NCBI RefSeq assembly: GCF_964355755.1 | Contig: NC_092672.1 | Span: 33,292,501 to 33,352,500 of the forward strand | Direction of reading: 5' to 3' | Source: Antedon mediterranea | Lineage: Eukaryota > Echinodermata > Crinoidea > Comatulida > Antedonidae | DNA length: 60,000 bases | Shown here: positions 11,840-25,700 of the stretch, one piece after another | Layout: each line of letters opens with the position of its first letter | How positions within the stretch are numbered: the stretch's first letter is position 1 | Notes under the pieces: model-generated | What the model was told of the DNA's origin: nothing | Database searches by the model: none | The model's input: only the letters and a program-made list of their open reading frames with translations | Position numbers and translations under genes: made by a program

Positions 11840-11950
11840 CTCGTTCTACCACCAGAACCATGAAGCGAGTGAGCCTCGAACCCTTGCCGATGTTATGGCT
11901 ACGTAATTACGGTTCCACTGTCTTAACCGCTCGGCCACTCACTCACTTAC

Positions 11951-12243
11951 TCACTCACTATAAAATTGAAAAGATTTAAATCGCATAAACAGTGATGCTA
12001 ATATCTTTCAATTTAAATAAACATTTTACAGAAGCATAATACGACAATATAAATCCTACTTCCTGTGTTTATTTTCTTCATTTGAGACCAAACACGATGA
12101 CATTTAAGGTCACTGTTCCTTGACACCCCACACCATTCTATGATTCTATGAAACATCTTCAGTATCTCTGAAGGAAATTATTTAAAAACATACCATCATT
12201 ATTTTGGTTGACACGATTGATTCAAACAATATGAATAAATAAT
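11951..12243 (+). promoter_or_regulatory. Putative 5' flank of gene A
   Basis: Contains TATAAAA at 11959-11965, about 280 bp upstream of the start codon. There is no other recognisable promoter motif. Promoter function is a guess from position; the tRNA-like head of the SINE ends just upstream. Confidence 0.2.
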
Positions 12244-13784
12244 ATGATATTATTATATGTTTTTTTGTTCATTTTTCGTTTACTTCATAAAGGATATGGC
12301 ATCACCTGTGAGTCTGGGTGGACTGCGTATGACGTCAGTTGCTACAAATTCTTTTCAAATAACGAAACTTGGGAAAACGCGCGAACAAACTGTATGAACC
12401 TTGGGGCTGATTTGGTTGTTGTAAAGAACGTCGAGGAAAGCAACTTTCTTTATAGCAGTCTCATCAGTGCTGATGTATGGCTAGGGTTAAGCGATATAGA
12501 AGTAGAAAATGTTTGGGTCTGGATTGAATCCGGTGAATGCACTAATTATACAAGTAAGTAATACTAAGTACAGTAGTAGGCCTAGTTGTCAGAATTGAAG
12601 ATAATATCGGTCTTACTTTCTCAAAGTCACCAGATGAACGAGCGAGCGGTATTAGAAACAATAACACCATGCAGCCTATATCTTCTGACACAGCCTCCTC
12701 AAACGTATATAGAATACCTTTTCTGACACTCTACAGTAGCCTCTATTTTAAAGCGTTATGTCATGTCAACGCTTTTCTTCCGGAAGCTGTTTGCTTAGTT
12801 TACCCCAGCGTAATTTGAGTCTTTCATTGTGAGAGGTAGGCCTATACGGTTAGGGATTAACTTAATTGAAATTGAAAAATAGCCTATTTAATATCTGATT
12901 TTATAAATCTTCATTTTTCATGTTTTGACATCTTTAATAATAACGAGTTAGGTCCTATTAGTGACTTTTTTTTACATTTGCGCAAGACATGATACCGTAC
13001 GAGAATCGGCTGTGAACATTGAAATGTTTAAAACTTAGATGCCCGGGCTTTAAATGCTTAACATTATACGAGTTAGAATAACTATAGCGAGGCATTTAAT
13101 GAATAGGCAAACTGCATTAAAATGTGACATGTTTCGAGAAACTATTCTCATCATCAGAAGAACAGAAAACAACGCCTAGAGTACGGTACTTCAATAGAAC
13201 AAACATTTTAATTGTACCAAATTTTAGGCTACTTATTCGCTCTACCAAGAAGAATATTCTGGTGTGTTAATGTCGTTTAGGGTGGCTTTTTTCACTCTCA
13301 CTGGTTTCCTAATCTTCATCATTATTAATTTTCAGTGTACCACTGGCTGGTTTGAGTTCTCTGATGACCTCCGAGCGAGCGTCTTAGCCATTTTACCCCA
13401 AGTTCGTTATAAACATTGTATCACACAATAATATATCAGATAAATCTGGTAGTACGGCTAGGAATTGTATATTTAAATTTTATATTATTTGATTCATACT
13501 AAAATCAATATTGCCATTACGACATTGGCACTGCATATGCCTAATAAGATACATAATCAAGACAACTATTTTATGGAGCATATAGTTTGCATGCAACATA
13601 CAGTACTGGTCCGCTGATTTCGGTTGTATTTAAAATATTGTTCTGTTCTTCTATAATTCAGATTTTAACTCTGGTGAACCTAACAATTCTGGAGATGAAG
13701 ACTGTGTTGAGCTTGATTACAGCAATTCAGACCGTTGGAATGACTTAAAATGTAGTATAGCACTTGGTTATGTTTGCGAAATGT
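12244..13784 (+). CDS. Gene A exons 1-2: signal peptide and CTLD1
   Basis: Exon 1 starts at an ATG followed by a hydrophobic signal peptide (MILLYVFLFIFRLL), then the first half of a CTLD with 'SCYKF', 'NARTNC' and the WLG-type core 'VWLGLSD'. A phase-1 intron (12554-13661) splits the domain. Exon 2 (13662-13784) carries the sugar-site segment with EPN, 'EDCVE' and WND ('RWNDLKC'), ending 'YVCEM'. EPN plus WND is the classical calcium-dependent mannose-type signature, so CTLD1 is predicted to bind sugar. Residues about 25-144 of the receptor. Confidence 0.85.
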
Positions 13785-16700
13785 GTAAGTAATAAAGAAT
13801 ATTTAAATGCAGTTAATAAAACACTACCTGAACTGGTGGAAGTTTGGTTTGAGCTTAGAAGTGCACATTTTATATTGTAGGTTAAATAGTGTAAGATAGC
13901 CCGTAAATAGGGAGGTTTCGCAACCTTACGAATACGATAACGACAACGGATACGTCACACATTTGTGAAACCTTTGAGCTGATCTCCATTTCATAGTCGT
14001 AAAGCGTATTCGTGTTGACGAATATCACCAGTCATATTCGTAACTCGGGTCGTAACTACAGAAAACGAGTATAGTTTTTGATCTATTTTGCATATTTTGC
14101 ATTTGAATCAGAAATGATTCATGATTATAATATAATTATAGATTAACTAAAGTAATTTACTAAAATGCCAGGTCAATTTTGATAAATAGCAGTTTTTAAA
14201 GTCCTCACTCGCTTTGATGTTACGCTAGGCCTATGCAGCCAAGCACCAAGCAACACGTACGTATCTGCGCTTCGCTCAAATTCACCGCAGTCATATTTTG
14301 GACAGCGCCCTCAATATTTCGTTGCCATGCGAAACAGATTTTTTTTTTCACGTGTGCGTGACGTATACGTTTTCGTTATCGTATTCGTAAGATTGCGAAA
14401 CCTCTCTAATTGCACCCTTAACACGAACCCATCCGAAGTACCGAATCTATTTTCAAAAGATTCAAAATGAGGCTCTACCGGCCAACGTAAATTATTTGCT
14501 TTATTTTTTTTAAATTAAAAAAAAAAAACATATTTCTACTGGATAACAATATCAACGTTGTCCAACAAAGGGGACATTGTTGTTTTTCAAAAGGTCCAGC
14601 ATAAAACATTACAACATACATATATAGGCCTAATACATAGTTTCTTAAAAATGTTGACAGTGTTGATTCAATGGGTTATCTATATATAAATTTACGTAAG
14701 GGCAAAATTCGGTAAATCGCGCCTTACTTCTAGAATGTTTACTCGATGGTATATAAAGTTGGTTCGTACTTTCGATACTGATTTTAACCACCTGATGTAA
14801 CCCTGTTTACTAATTAAATGGAGTTCGATAATTAGTTATTGACGATTAAAACGAATTTAGGTTCAACGATTTGCCCCAAATAGGGGTGTTTTCCGATCGT
14901 GGTATACACTGTCCAATGCATGTCTATCTTGAAAAATACCCGCATACAATAATACGAGGATGCTTCGCATTTTCCTATCTCCTCCTACGATAATTGTTTT
15001 TAATGGATGAAAACCGGTTGAACAGCTCGAGTACAGCATCATAATGTTGAAGACAGACCTATTTTCTTAAAAACATACTATTTTGATAGATTTAATATAC
15101 ATTTATACAAATGTATTGATTTCCGATGAATGGAACATTCCAATAATAACTCTTTGCTTTAACACAAGTACCACCAGCTGTAGGTAAATTTATTGGCCCT
15201 TGGGGAATTAACCTAAAACGTATATATAGATATAGTATTGCAATAAATACGTATTAACATTTGTGGTCGCCATTGAATTTACTGTGAGTGTGGGTACTGT
15301 TAGATGTATAACACAATCATGTACAAATAAACGTATTACTGTGAGTAGGCCCTACTGTTATACAAAACGTACAATATACAAATAAACTGTACTACTGACA
15401 GTTGCTTCTCAATGTTTGTATTAATTAATAATTACAAAGAATATAAACGTTGTAGTGGTACGTGTATCGTTACATGTACATGCTATTTCAATGGACTATA
15501 ACAGTGACAGTTTTAACAAAGTATTAAATCGCAAATGTGTTACTGTATCAAGTGGTATATTATTTATAGGCCTATCAAACATGAAAAACATATTTCGTTA
15601 CTGAGTAGATAAAGAATATATTAAAACATTGTTCTTCTTTGTACCCATATCCTCTTCCCCATCCGTCAACCCTAATGTTACACACAAAACACAAATTGGG
15701 TTTGTTTAAATGAGTCCAAATAACAAATTTTGACTCATTTTGTGACAAGTTTCTCTTTCGGAAGTAATTCCCAGTGTGCTAATTTCAGTTTAATACATAA
15801 ATCATCGTGTCTATTTATTCGTTTCTGTAAACAATAATAACTATTATCATCCTGCAGTACGTACATTAAAAAAAAACATTTTTTTACGCTGAAATTACTG
15901 TGTATTCGAGAACCATCTGTGGGCACGACCTAGATGGTACGCGAGCGAAGCGAGCGTACCATCTAGTTATAATAATTAAACAGTCTAAAATAATACTAAA
16001 ATGTGAGAACCATCTATATATAAATTATGGTTAATTCTGATATAGGCGAGCACAATGCAAAAACTTAGGTACAAATCTCCGCCTTGGATACCTACCTTAT
16101 CTCCCGGGGGGGGGGGGGTCACTGACATTTTGACACGGGTGGGCTCCAACCAACTCTCCATAATTTCCCACACTTGTGCTACCAGGCCCTCGAAAATATA
16201 CCCGTAAATGCGGCACCTCCCCGTATGGAAATATTTAAGAGTGATCCCCCCCGGGCCTTATCTATCTCAGATGTACCGCGAAACGTAGATTTGATAAATA
16301 ACATAGTTTTCACATCGACGCTATTTTTCCATATTTCTATCTTAGGAAGATATTATAATGAGTTTTTTAACAAAATTTATGATTTCAACAGTAGATTTTC
16401 AACTCAATTTCAATTCTCCCGGGTCAAAGTAATTTCCGGGTTTAAGATAAGTTCACCTTGCAACAACCTAGTTTCAAATATTTTCTCTCTTTTATACACA
16501 AGGGAGCAGTTAAAATAATAGATTTGACCCTAAAGGTGACTGGAAACAGGCACTTTCCATCAATCAATACAGTGTCCCTTTGGAAGACGAAAAAAAAATC
16601 AGATAATAGGCCAGGTACGAGAAAAAAATTTCTATTGATCATACATTCCAATAATTATCGATCTATAGTTTCCCCTATGTTTCATAATTTTTGGGATTTT

Positions 16701-19700
16701 ATTTGTGTTACACAAGCTTGTTGAAAATAAGCACTTTCTTATCAGTGGGGGGATAGTTCAAATTACACAGTAAAATCTCTATTCTTTTGTACACAAATTG
16801 TGTAAATAGAGAGGCATTTTAAAAAGCTATGAAAAATAAACGGTGTGGTAAAAAATGTTATCAGATGACTAAATATAGGTAATATAACTTGAATATTACA
16901 TTTCTGATATTTTTATTCAACTTCAGCTTTTTATTTTCATGCTATAGCAAAAATTATTCACTGTATATCCACCATCTTTTTTCACCGTCTAGGGAGTCAC
17001 CAGACATGTTATTACATTAGGTTAACTACCTAACTACTGAAAAAAAGTCTTTCTGTTTTTTATGGAAGAATTTTGCCAAATTTTGTATTTGACCATATTA
17101 AGGGAAATTCATGTTTTTTCGTCTCGATTTCTGTTACAAATATTTGATTTATGTACAATTAACCAGATATTATATTTAAAATTCATGCCTGTACCTGAGC
17201 CATTAGTCATAGCCATTTCAGTTTTTTTTTGTTTATTTTAAAACATACCGCGCGTGTGTGAAGGTACAGTAGTTAAATAATATAAATTATACTGCAAATT
17301 AAAAAAGATCAAATTAAATATACGCCATAAAGAATCAGAATATATTGTGGGAAATAGTATTATAAAATTACATAGATTTGATGATAAGACATTTTTCGAG
17401 TGAAATCAAATCCCGATAGCTGAGTTTTATTGAGTAAGCTTGCAGGAATAACTGTAGGCTATCTTCCTGTGTCCCGTTATGACCGAGATGTCTGCCCATG
17501 TTGCAAGCCGTAATGTCTTCTTTCTTGGGCCCACTCTGTCACGGCAGTTAGTTTCAAAAGATGATTAAATTAAATAATGTATTAATAATTATTAGGATGG
17601 TATTCATTTGAATAAATGCATCTCCAATAAAACATCACTTTGAATAATACCCCCCCCACCCCCCAACCCAACTATCTAATAAACGTCCATCCACATATTT
17701 ATAATAACACAATTATACTATTTGTAGTAGAATTCATCGCACTGTTATCTACAATTTACCAAGCATTTGTTATTCTTTTTGACCACTTTTCATATCTATT
17801 AGAGGATCATTTGATTATAAATGTTACCATATTATTAAAACTAACAAATTTAACATATATCCCTCGAATAAGCACCTCCCTCAAATGACCTCCGCCTCCC
17901 CAAAGGGCCCTACCAAACAATAAAAACTATACTTTAAAATGTTATTAATCATCTAAAACACTGTGAAACAAAGTAGTTTAGTTTTACGAATGTCAAGCAT
18001 TTTCAATAATGGTAACCGACAGAAAACGTATAAGGAGAACATTATCATTCCGAGAACCATCGTCTACACTTCCTAGGGGGGGAGCGAGCGAAGAATATGT
18101 ATGGACATTTATTATTTTAAGAAACAATTATTTTTTCAACATTTCAGTTGATGACAATGAAATACCTACAACATCAACATGCCCTAGTGATGTAGAGACT
18201 GTTGTACCCCTGGGGGACACATCAGCAACAGTCACGTGGACGCCACCTACGTTTACAGACAATGAATGTGTTGTAAGTGAAGATGAATCACATTCGCCTG
18301 GCCATTCTATCACAATACCTGAAGGAGAATACAGCGCGTACATCAACGTCACGTATGTAGCTTATGATAGAGCTGGTAATCCGTCTGAAACGTGTGCCTT
18401 CACAGCAACTGTATCTTGTACGTATATTTTTTATTGTACTTAAACATAGGAAAAACGCCGAATGCCCATTAAGCGTGGTTCCAACAAGAGATGTATACGT
18501 AACGCAAGCGAGTTGACCAGTATGGCAAGCGACAATCCTAATAATCCATCGCTTGTGATTGGTCAAATAGCTTACGTTACGCTTACGTCCTTGCGTTGCG
18601 TCATATTGGGAACCAAGCTTTAGGCAACGATAGTGTATGTGAAGGTTAAACGTGTTTACTATTAAATATTTTGTTACTCTTTTAAATGTGTTGTTTTCTT
18701 TTATAAACTTACGTAATTTTTGTTTTATTAGGACAGGAAAAATTTTAGTTCCAGTGATTTATCGTTATATTGGAGAAAACGTGTATTTACATTCTTTAAA
18801 AGCTGAATCGTTTAAATATTTCTGTCAGTTGTTCCAAATTCTTCAATGACGCGTATTACAATATAAAATGACATAACCCAAGGCAATTTAACAACATAAC
18901 ACTGGGATTGTCTTGCCAACTCTTCGTCCTTTGATCTTATGTCTGGCTGCGACAACCAACAACCAACAGTACTGTTCTATGTTTGCTCGTCATCCCGCTG
19001 CTAGATTACCTCGCATAAGCAATCTACAGAATTATGACATTACATAACTCTAGTGTTATATGACGTCGTATTTAGTATTGATTATTTCTACTATCAAACG
19101 ATTAGTAAAATTAATCCATATAGCTTTTAAAAATTTGAATCAACAGATTGTCCAATAGGATGGGAGCTGAACACAGACTTTGAAAGTTGTTACTGCGTGT
19201 ACACCACTACGGGCAGTTATGCAGATGCACAAACGTATTGTCAAGGTGAAGATGGAGGAGATTTGGCGGTTATTTCAAGTGAAGATGAAAACATGTGGTT
19301 ACAAAGCAAGCTTGACGCAGACGATCCAGGATGGACAGTCGTTTGGATAGGCTATAATGATATCTCTACCGAAGGCCAGTTTGAATGGGCAGAACAAACG
19401 GCACGTGAGGGGTCAGTGTATGAAAGTAAGCAAACCATTATTATGAATAGGGTACCATAAAGAAGTACAATCCATTTTGCTTAAAATAGTCCTGAAGTAG
19501 ATTTATTATATGCGCCCTCCTTTTCCAAATTTGATTATTAACACTTCAAGACGCGCTTCTTATGGCATACTGCTTTTAGTAGGGTGCCTTAAGGGTAAAA
19601 AAGCCAGACTCATTACACGGATGACAAGTTTTCAAATTTTACATGTATGTTTACTAGAAAATGTATTTACCTAAAAAACTGTAATTTAAAGCAAAAAATT

Positions 19701-22700
19701 GTCAAATTGGATTGATAGCTAAACCATGGACCTAATAGTCCATGGCTAAATAGATTAGGTCGAATAGGCAAAATCATGCGTCTCTCTATGATCAGTAGTT
19801 GACATTATTTGGGTCACTAAGTCACTATCTTTACTTCAAGCCAGCCAGTCATTTATTGGCAAATAAAAATATATACTTATTTAAGCCCAATATTATGATT
19901 CTATGCCCATTGGTTACCTCAAGGGTCAATACTGTGGTTTCCGGTCACTTTAAGACATATATATCGTTAAACAATTTAAGTCCAATTGCATGTCTCTACT
20001 ACAAGTAGTAGAGCATACAAATATGAGCATACTAGAGTCAAAGGTCACAATTACGGAAATGGTGATTCCGGCCATTTTCTGAAAACTTTTGTATTAAAGT
20101 GAATAAAAATATGTTTTGAGAATTTTGACACTAAAAAGAACTTTCTTCCCACCCTTACCAGTTACTAAGGTATAGACTATGCATATATGCAAACTATTAT
20201 TTTCATTATAGACTGGGGATCAAACCAACCAGACAATTCGAATAATGAAGATTGTACTGAATTAAATACAGATGGCACATGGAATGATCAGTCGTGTACT
20301 GCCACGTCTCAGATCGCTGTCTGCGAAAAAGGTAGGCTTAATCGTATTTGGGTGCTGGGATGCTCTTGAAATGTACTTTTAAAACATAATCTGAAAATAA
20401 TTAATTAATAATAAATCTGCTATTTGGCTTGTTGAATAATTTCTAATTAAAATGAATTCTGAAATAAAGTTTAAATAAATTTTAATTTTCGTTAATTTGT
20501 ACTTACGCGCGTTACAATATTACTGAAAAGAAATCATAAAAAAACTATTGTAATAATTATTTAATTTATTTACACTCGTTCGCTTCAGTGGTCGGTTGTC
20601 CTGATGGTTGGGTGTTCTGGTTGGGTCATTGCTATCAGTATGTAGAAGGCACAGAAACGTGGTCTGCCGCTGAAACGGCTTGCAACAACTTGCACACCAA
20701 CGGTTACTTGGTGACTATAGCAAATGCAGATGAGAACAGGATTGTCACAGAAGAAATTGGTCTTGCAAATGATGCTTGGATTGGTTATACCGATTCTGTA
20801 TCTGAGGGTACTTTTGTATGGTCGTCCTCTGGAAAATGTTCTTCATTTGAAAGTAAGTTAGTAAAAAAAAAATAAAAGCACATATGTATACTGTACTTGC
20901 CAGGCGATAAAGAACGTGAAAGAGGTCCATTGTTAACGCGACAGGAATATTAACATAAAATTAATTTTGCGAATTGTCATCTCTATTATAATAGCTTTCA
21001 TTATGGTTAATGATTAACTGATCTCAACCAAAAGTGCAGAAATATGTCTATGTTTTTCAGCAAGAGTACATCTTATGCATCATAGGCAAAGAATGAGGTT
21101 AATGCAAATGTGTTTCTTATTTTGAATTTTTAGATTTTAATTCAAACGAACCAAATGGTGGTGTTAGTGAAAACTGTGTAGAAGTAGAAGCATCCTCAGA
21201 TCAATGGAATGACTTGTCATGTTCCCAGACCATAGCATATGTTTGCGAAATATGTAAGTGATTAATTCATTTGGACAAATTCAATTTGAACATTGTCAGT
21301 TTAGATGCGAGAAAAGCCACCTTCCTAACAAAACACGAGACAAGAAACGTAGGCTGCTGCTATATTTAACTCTTGATTAATTGGTACAAAATTTGCTTTT
21401 ACATTTCAGTTTCTGACAAGACCGAGCCATCATTTGGAGTCACTTGCCCTCACGACCAGATTCTCATCACAGAAGAGGACGAATTATCCATAGTAGTAAC
21501 ATGGACGGAACCAACGGCGACAGATGATCGGTGCATTGATACCGTTGTGTCAAACTATAATTCTAGTGACACGTTCAGTACACTGTTGAATACTCAGACG
21601 GATACGACTGTTACATACACGGCTACTGACGTATCAGGCAATACAGCAACATGTTCTTTTGTAATTTCAGTTATATCAGGTAGGAAGTCAGTATTTTTAA
21701 AACGAAAAACAATTTTTAACGTAATTGACACGTAAAATTATAAAATTCATTATACATTATTTGTGAGACGCTTAAAGTATAATTCATTCAACCCATAATA
21801 TTTGATATGATTTTCAGCAGTTTTGTACAACCTTTTTAACAAAAATTTATTATTTTTATTTACGTTTCAATTTTAGATACAGAACCTCCAATTGCAGATT
21901 CTTATCCAGAGGATTTTGAAATTGAAATAATTGATGGTTTGGAATATGCTTTACCAACCTGGGCGACGCCAGTCTTTTCTGACTTGAGTGGAATTGCTAG
22001 CATAGATACCAATTCTGCATCTGGTGATAGCATGTCATATACCGGTGGCGTCGTTCCTTACACTGTTACTTATACTGTTTTTGACAATGCTGGCCATAAC
22101 ACAACAGTGGAATGGGATATATTAGTTACTCGTAAGTTATATACCTATGGATAGAATTATATTACGTTTAACATAGTTGGTTTGGAGGGGGAGGGGCTGG
22201 AGTTGCGTCGTTCTGGAGAGCATTTTAAATACTATTTCTATTTATTGCAATGTATCTATAAAGAATAGATACGAAATAATAAAAAATGAACTATGAACTT
22301 TGCTTGTCCTCCAGTCATTACAACATAATAGCAATGTGCGTGTGTCTTTTTTTTCCTTAATTCAGTTTGTCCGACTGGATGGGCTTACTACGAGAGAAGT
22401 TGTTTCCTAATGGTAAGCGATGCAAACACTTACGCCAATGCAGCAGCAGCATGTCAGAACGCAGACGAGAACTCACAGTTGGCAACTATTGCTGGAGACG
22501 AAGAAAACACATGGATCGTAAATCAGCTAAATAGTGTACTAGGTTCGGGAAATTGGAATAATGGCGCTTGGATTGGCTATGATGACCGAACATCAGAAGG
22601 AACATTTGCCTGGGTTAGTCGGTTATTCGAAGAGGTATCGGAATACACAAGTAAGATTGATTGATTTATAGAATATTGAATGAGTGAGGTACAGTACAAA

Positions 22701-25700
22701 TAGGCATTTTAATCACCATAGAAAACTTAATACAAAATTATACACAACACTGCACAGGGGAAAGTAACTAGACAATCTCTGTACATACATTCAGTTTTAA
22801 AATACTAAAATACACATTAAAAATAAAAATTATCTTTCACCTCAGATTGGTCTGGAAGTAACCCGGATGATCATAATAGTAATGAAGACTGTGTAGAGTT
22901 ACTTCAAACTGGACTATGGAATGACCAAACATGTACAGCTACAAGACCCGCTGTTTGTGAAATGGGTGCGATCTTTTTTTAGAAATTTTCGTTTGCTCTT
23001 ATTTTTCACGTCTTAAAATATTTAATTTGTATAACTCATTTGACCTAACTTTTACTTCGTGTATTTGTAACAACCCGTTTAATAGAGAGAGAAATGGTTG
23101 TGGAAAAGAGTTCTCTTTTTGGAGCAACAAAACATGACATAATGTATAATTATTGTGTATTTATTATTCATTAGCTGTTCGTTGTCCATCTGGTTGGATT
23201 ACATGGCGGGGCAATTGTTACAAACACTTCAACACTCAAACGGGTTGGACCGATGCCAGTACTTCATGCGGAGAAAGCCAGTCAAATTCAAATTTAGTAA
23301 TGATCTCTGACAGTGATGAAAACTCCATGATCTTAAACCTTCTGGGGTTAAGTGAAAGCTCATGGATTAGTTACTCTGTTACAGTAACAGGAGGGACGTT
23401 TGTATGGGTTGATGGTGATGAATGTCCATCCTACGAAAGTAATTCGAAATTTCTTTTAAATTATTTGATGCAATTAAGTACTAAATTAGTATACTACACG
23501 TTTTACGATGGTTATGGTTGGTTTTATGGTTTTTGTAACATTTATTCAATCGATAATAGATAGATAGATAAATTAATTAAAAGCAAAAAAACATGAGTTC
23601 AAAGATTAACAAAAATACAGTTCGGGCTAAAACATTACCCAGAATTAACATCTTTATAAAACTGTTCTGTTAGGGTCCTAAAAATGAAAGCGACAAAATT
23701 GTTCTTAGAATAGCTTAACTTTCCATAAGTTTTTGTTGCGTCGATAAAATAATGGTCTTTAATTTCCTAAATATAGTATTATAATTAACATTAACATTCT
23801 TTTTTGAGGCTTTTTTCTACGGTGGTAAATAACTTTAATAAAACTGCAAAATGGCAGATTCAAAGTCTGATTTTATTAATCTTCATTTTGCATAGTTTGA
23901 AAGGACAATACATGTTTCAAGTTAGCATTGGATAGATGGTGTAGGCAGAAATATTTTAGACATTTCACTTGTAAATTCTATATTTAGTATGATTATTTTA
24001 TCATGTTTATAGATTGGTATTCCGGCAACCCAGATAATCATGGTTCAGGTGAAGATTGTGCTGAATTCTTGCTTCCTTCTGGTCAGTGGAATGATGCTAC
24101 TTGTTCAGATTCAAAACACTATATATGTGAAATATGTAAGTATACTGACAGTGATGTTGGTACCAATGGATGTATTATTGAACAAATGGCAAGCATTTGG
24201 AAACATATTATTCTTTTATTTAAACTATAATTAAAAAATTACATATTATGCTCCGACAGATTTTCGGATTTAACACTAAATTAGTAACATTTGCAGTACA
24301 ACTCAATAAAATGTTGTTAAATTTGTTTAGCTGAATGTACGATATATTTTTTTGATATTTTTTTTAGAATAAAATTCTTTATTTATTTTGTGCCTTATAG
24401 CCGAAGACACTGAATCTCCAACTTATGGTGTAACATGTCCATCCGACGTCTTACAATATTCACAATTGGCCTATGATTACGTAAACTTAGACTACACAGA
24501 ACCGACAGCAACCGATAATGAATGTGTCGTGACAACTGTGGGCAGCCACGCTCCCGGTGAGCAGGTTTATACAGGCGGTGCCGAGTTTGTTGACGTGTCG
24601 GTGTTGTATACAGCAACAGATAGAGCTGGGAATCAGAGAACTTGCTCATTTAACATACACATTCAAGGTAGATGATTTGATAATATTATTGTTATCAAAC
24701 AGCATTATTTGTTATTACTGTCTGGACATTTAAAAGTGTACGATATGTCGACTTTCCCAATGCAACAGGTCAGGAAGGCACTTTATTCGTCCTCGACGGG
24801 CAAAAGTTACATCGAGTTGCCATCTTTCGACTGCACCACCTTCCTTGCGCCAGAAATGTCTCTAGCGTCACGTATATTTATTCCTGCTTTTTGTGAAAAA
24901 ATCAATCCAATTGAATTTCATGAAAACAGGACGAAGAGCGTTAGGGGATAATGTTATTTCTGATTGATTTACAATTTCTAATTTTAACAGAATGCCCGGA
25001 TGGCTGGGAATTATGGGAGAGAAGCTGTTACTTATTTGACAATACAGGACGATCTTTTGATGATTCTAGAACCTTCATAAATAACCGATAAATATTTTTT
25101 AACGAAATTTTCAGTCACGTTTTCTTCACATCAATGGCTAACTTTTGCAATGTTTAACAAATTTTTGAACATTAGAAAGTTTTCGCGTAAACGGCGTTTG
25201 AAATATTTTACTCTTCTTATTTTGTGCACGCTGTTTCTCTTCGACGTGTAAACATAATATGTTGTAACTTGTTCAGCATTTAGACATTTTACTGAAGTTG
25301 TCCAGCCAAGCTTTTTGACGATGTCAGAGCCGCGTAGCGTAAGTTACGCGTCATTTTCTGAAAATCTTAAATTGATCATAACTTCAAAACAGATAAATAT
25401 TTTTTAACGTCATTTTCAGCCACGTTTGCTTCACATCAATTGTTAACTTTTTTATCGCTACCGAAATTTGTAACATTAAAAAGTGCGCGCGTAAATGGCG
25501 TTTGAAATTTTAAAATGCTTGAAATCAATTTCTGATTAAATTAGAGCACGATTCAGGTCATTTTAAGCGTTTCATCATATGGCAATACAATTACGTGCGT
25601 AGAGCATATAACGCATGCGTACGCGCGCTTAAAATGTTCAAAATTGTCAGAATTTATTTTTGATGAAATTAGAGTACGTTTCAACAGGCAATTCTAAGCG

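Larger units (their letters stand above)
9862..11950 (-). mobile_element. tRNA-derived SINE, split by an insertion
   Basis: On the minus strand a tRNA-like head lies at 11948-11850, with A box 'tggccgagcggttaag' and B box 'gggttcgaggctc' (serine/leucine-like). The body breaks at 11840 and resumes at 10134 through 'ctataaaccgtaggtccag', ending in an (AATAAA)-type tail near 9862-9895. The direct repeat ctcgttctacc marks the break on both sides (10124-10134, 11840-11850). Without the insertion the SINE would be about 380 bp. Confidence 0.65.

Noticed and set aside
11850-11950. Functional tRNA-Ser/Leu gene
   Set aside because: A and B boxes are good, but acceptor and T stems do not pair, and the body and A-rich tail of a SINE follow.
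16110-17660. Poly-G/poly-C runs as possible regulatory G-quadruplexes
   Set aside because: Single homopolymer runs without the four spaced G-tracts needed.
24709-24951. 80-codon + strand ORF between exon 14 and the broken CTLD exon
   Set aside because: No splice acceptor in phase, no recognisable domain; intronic.
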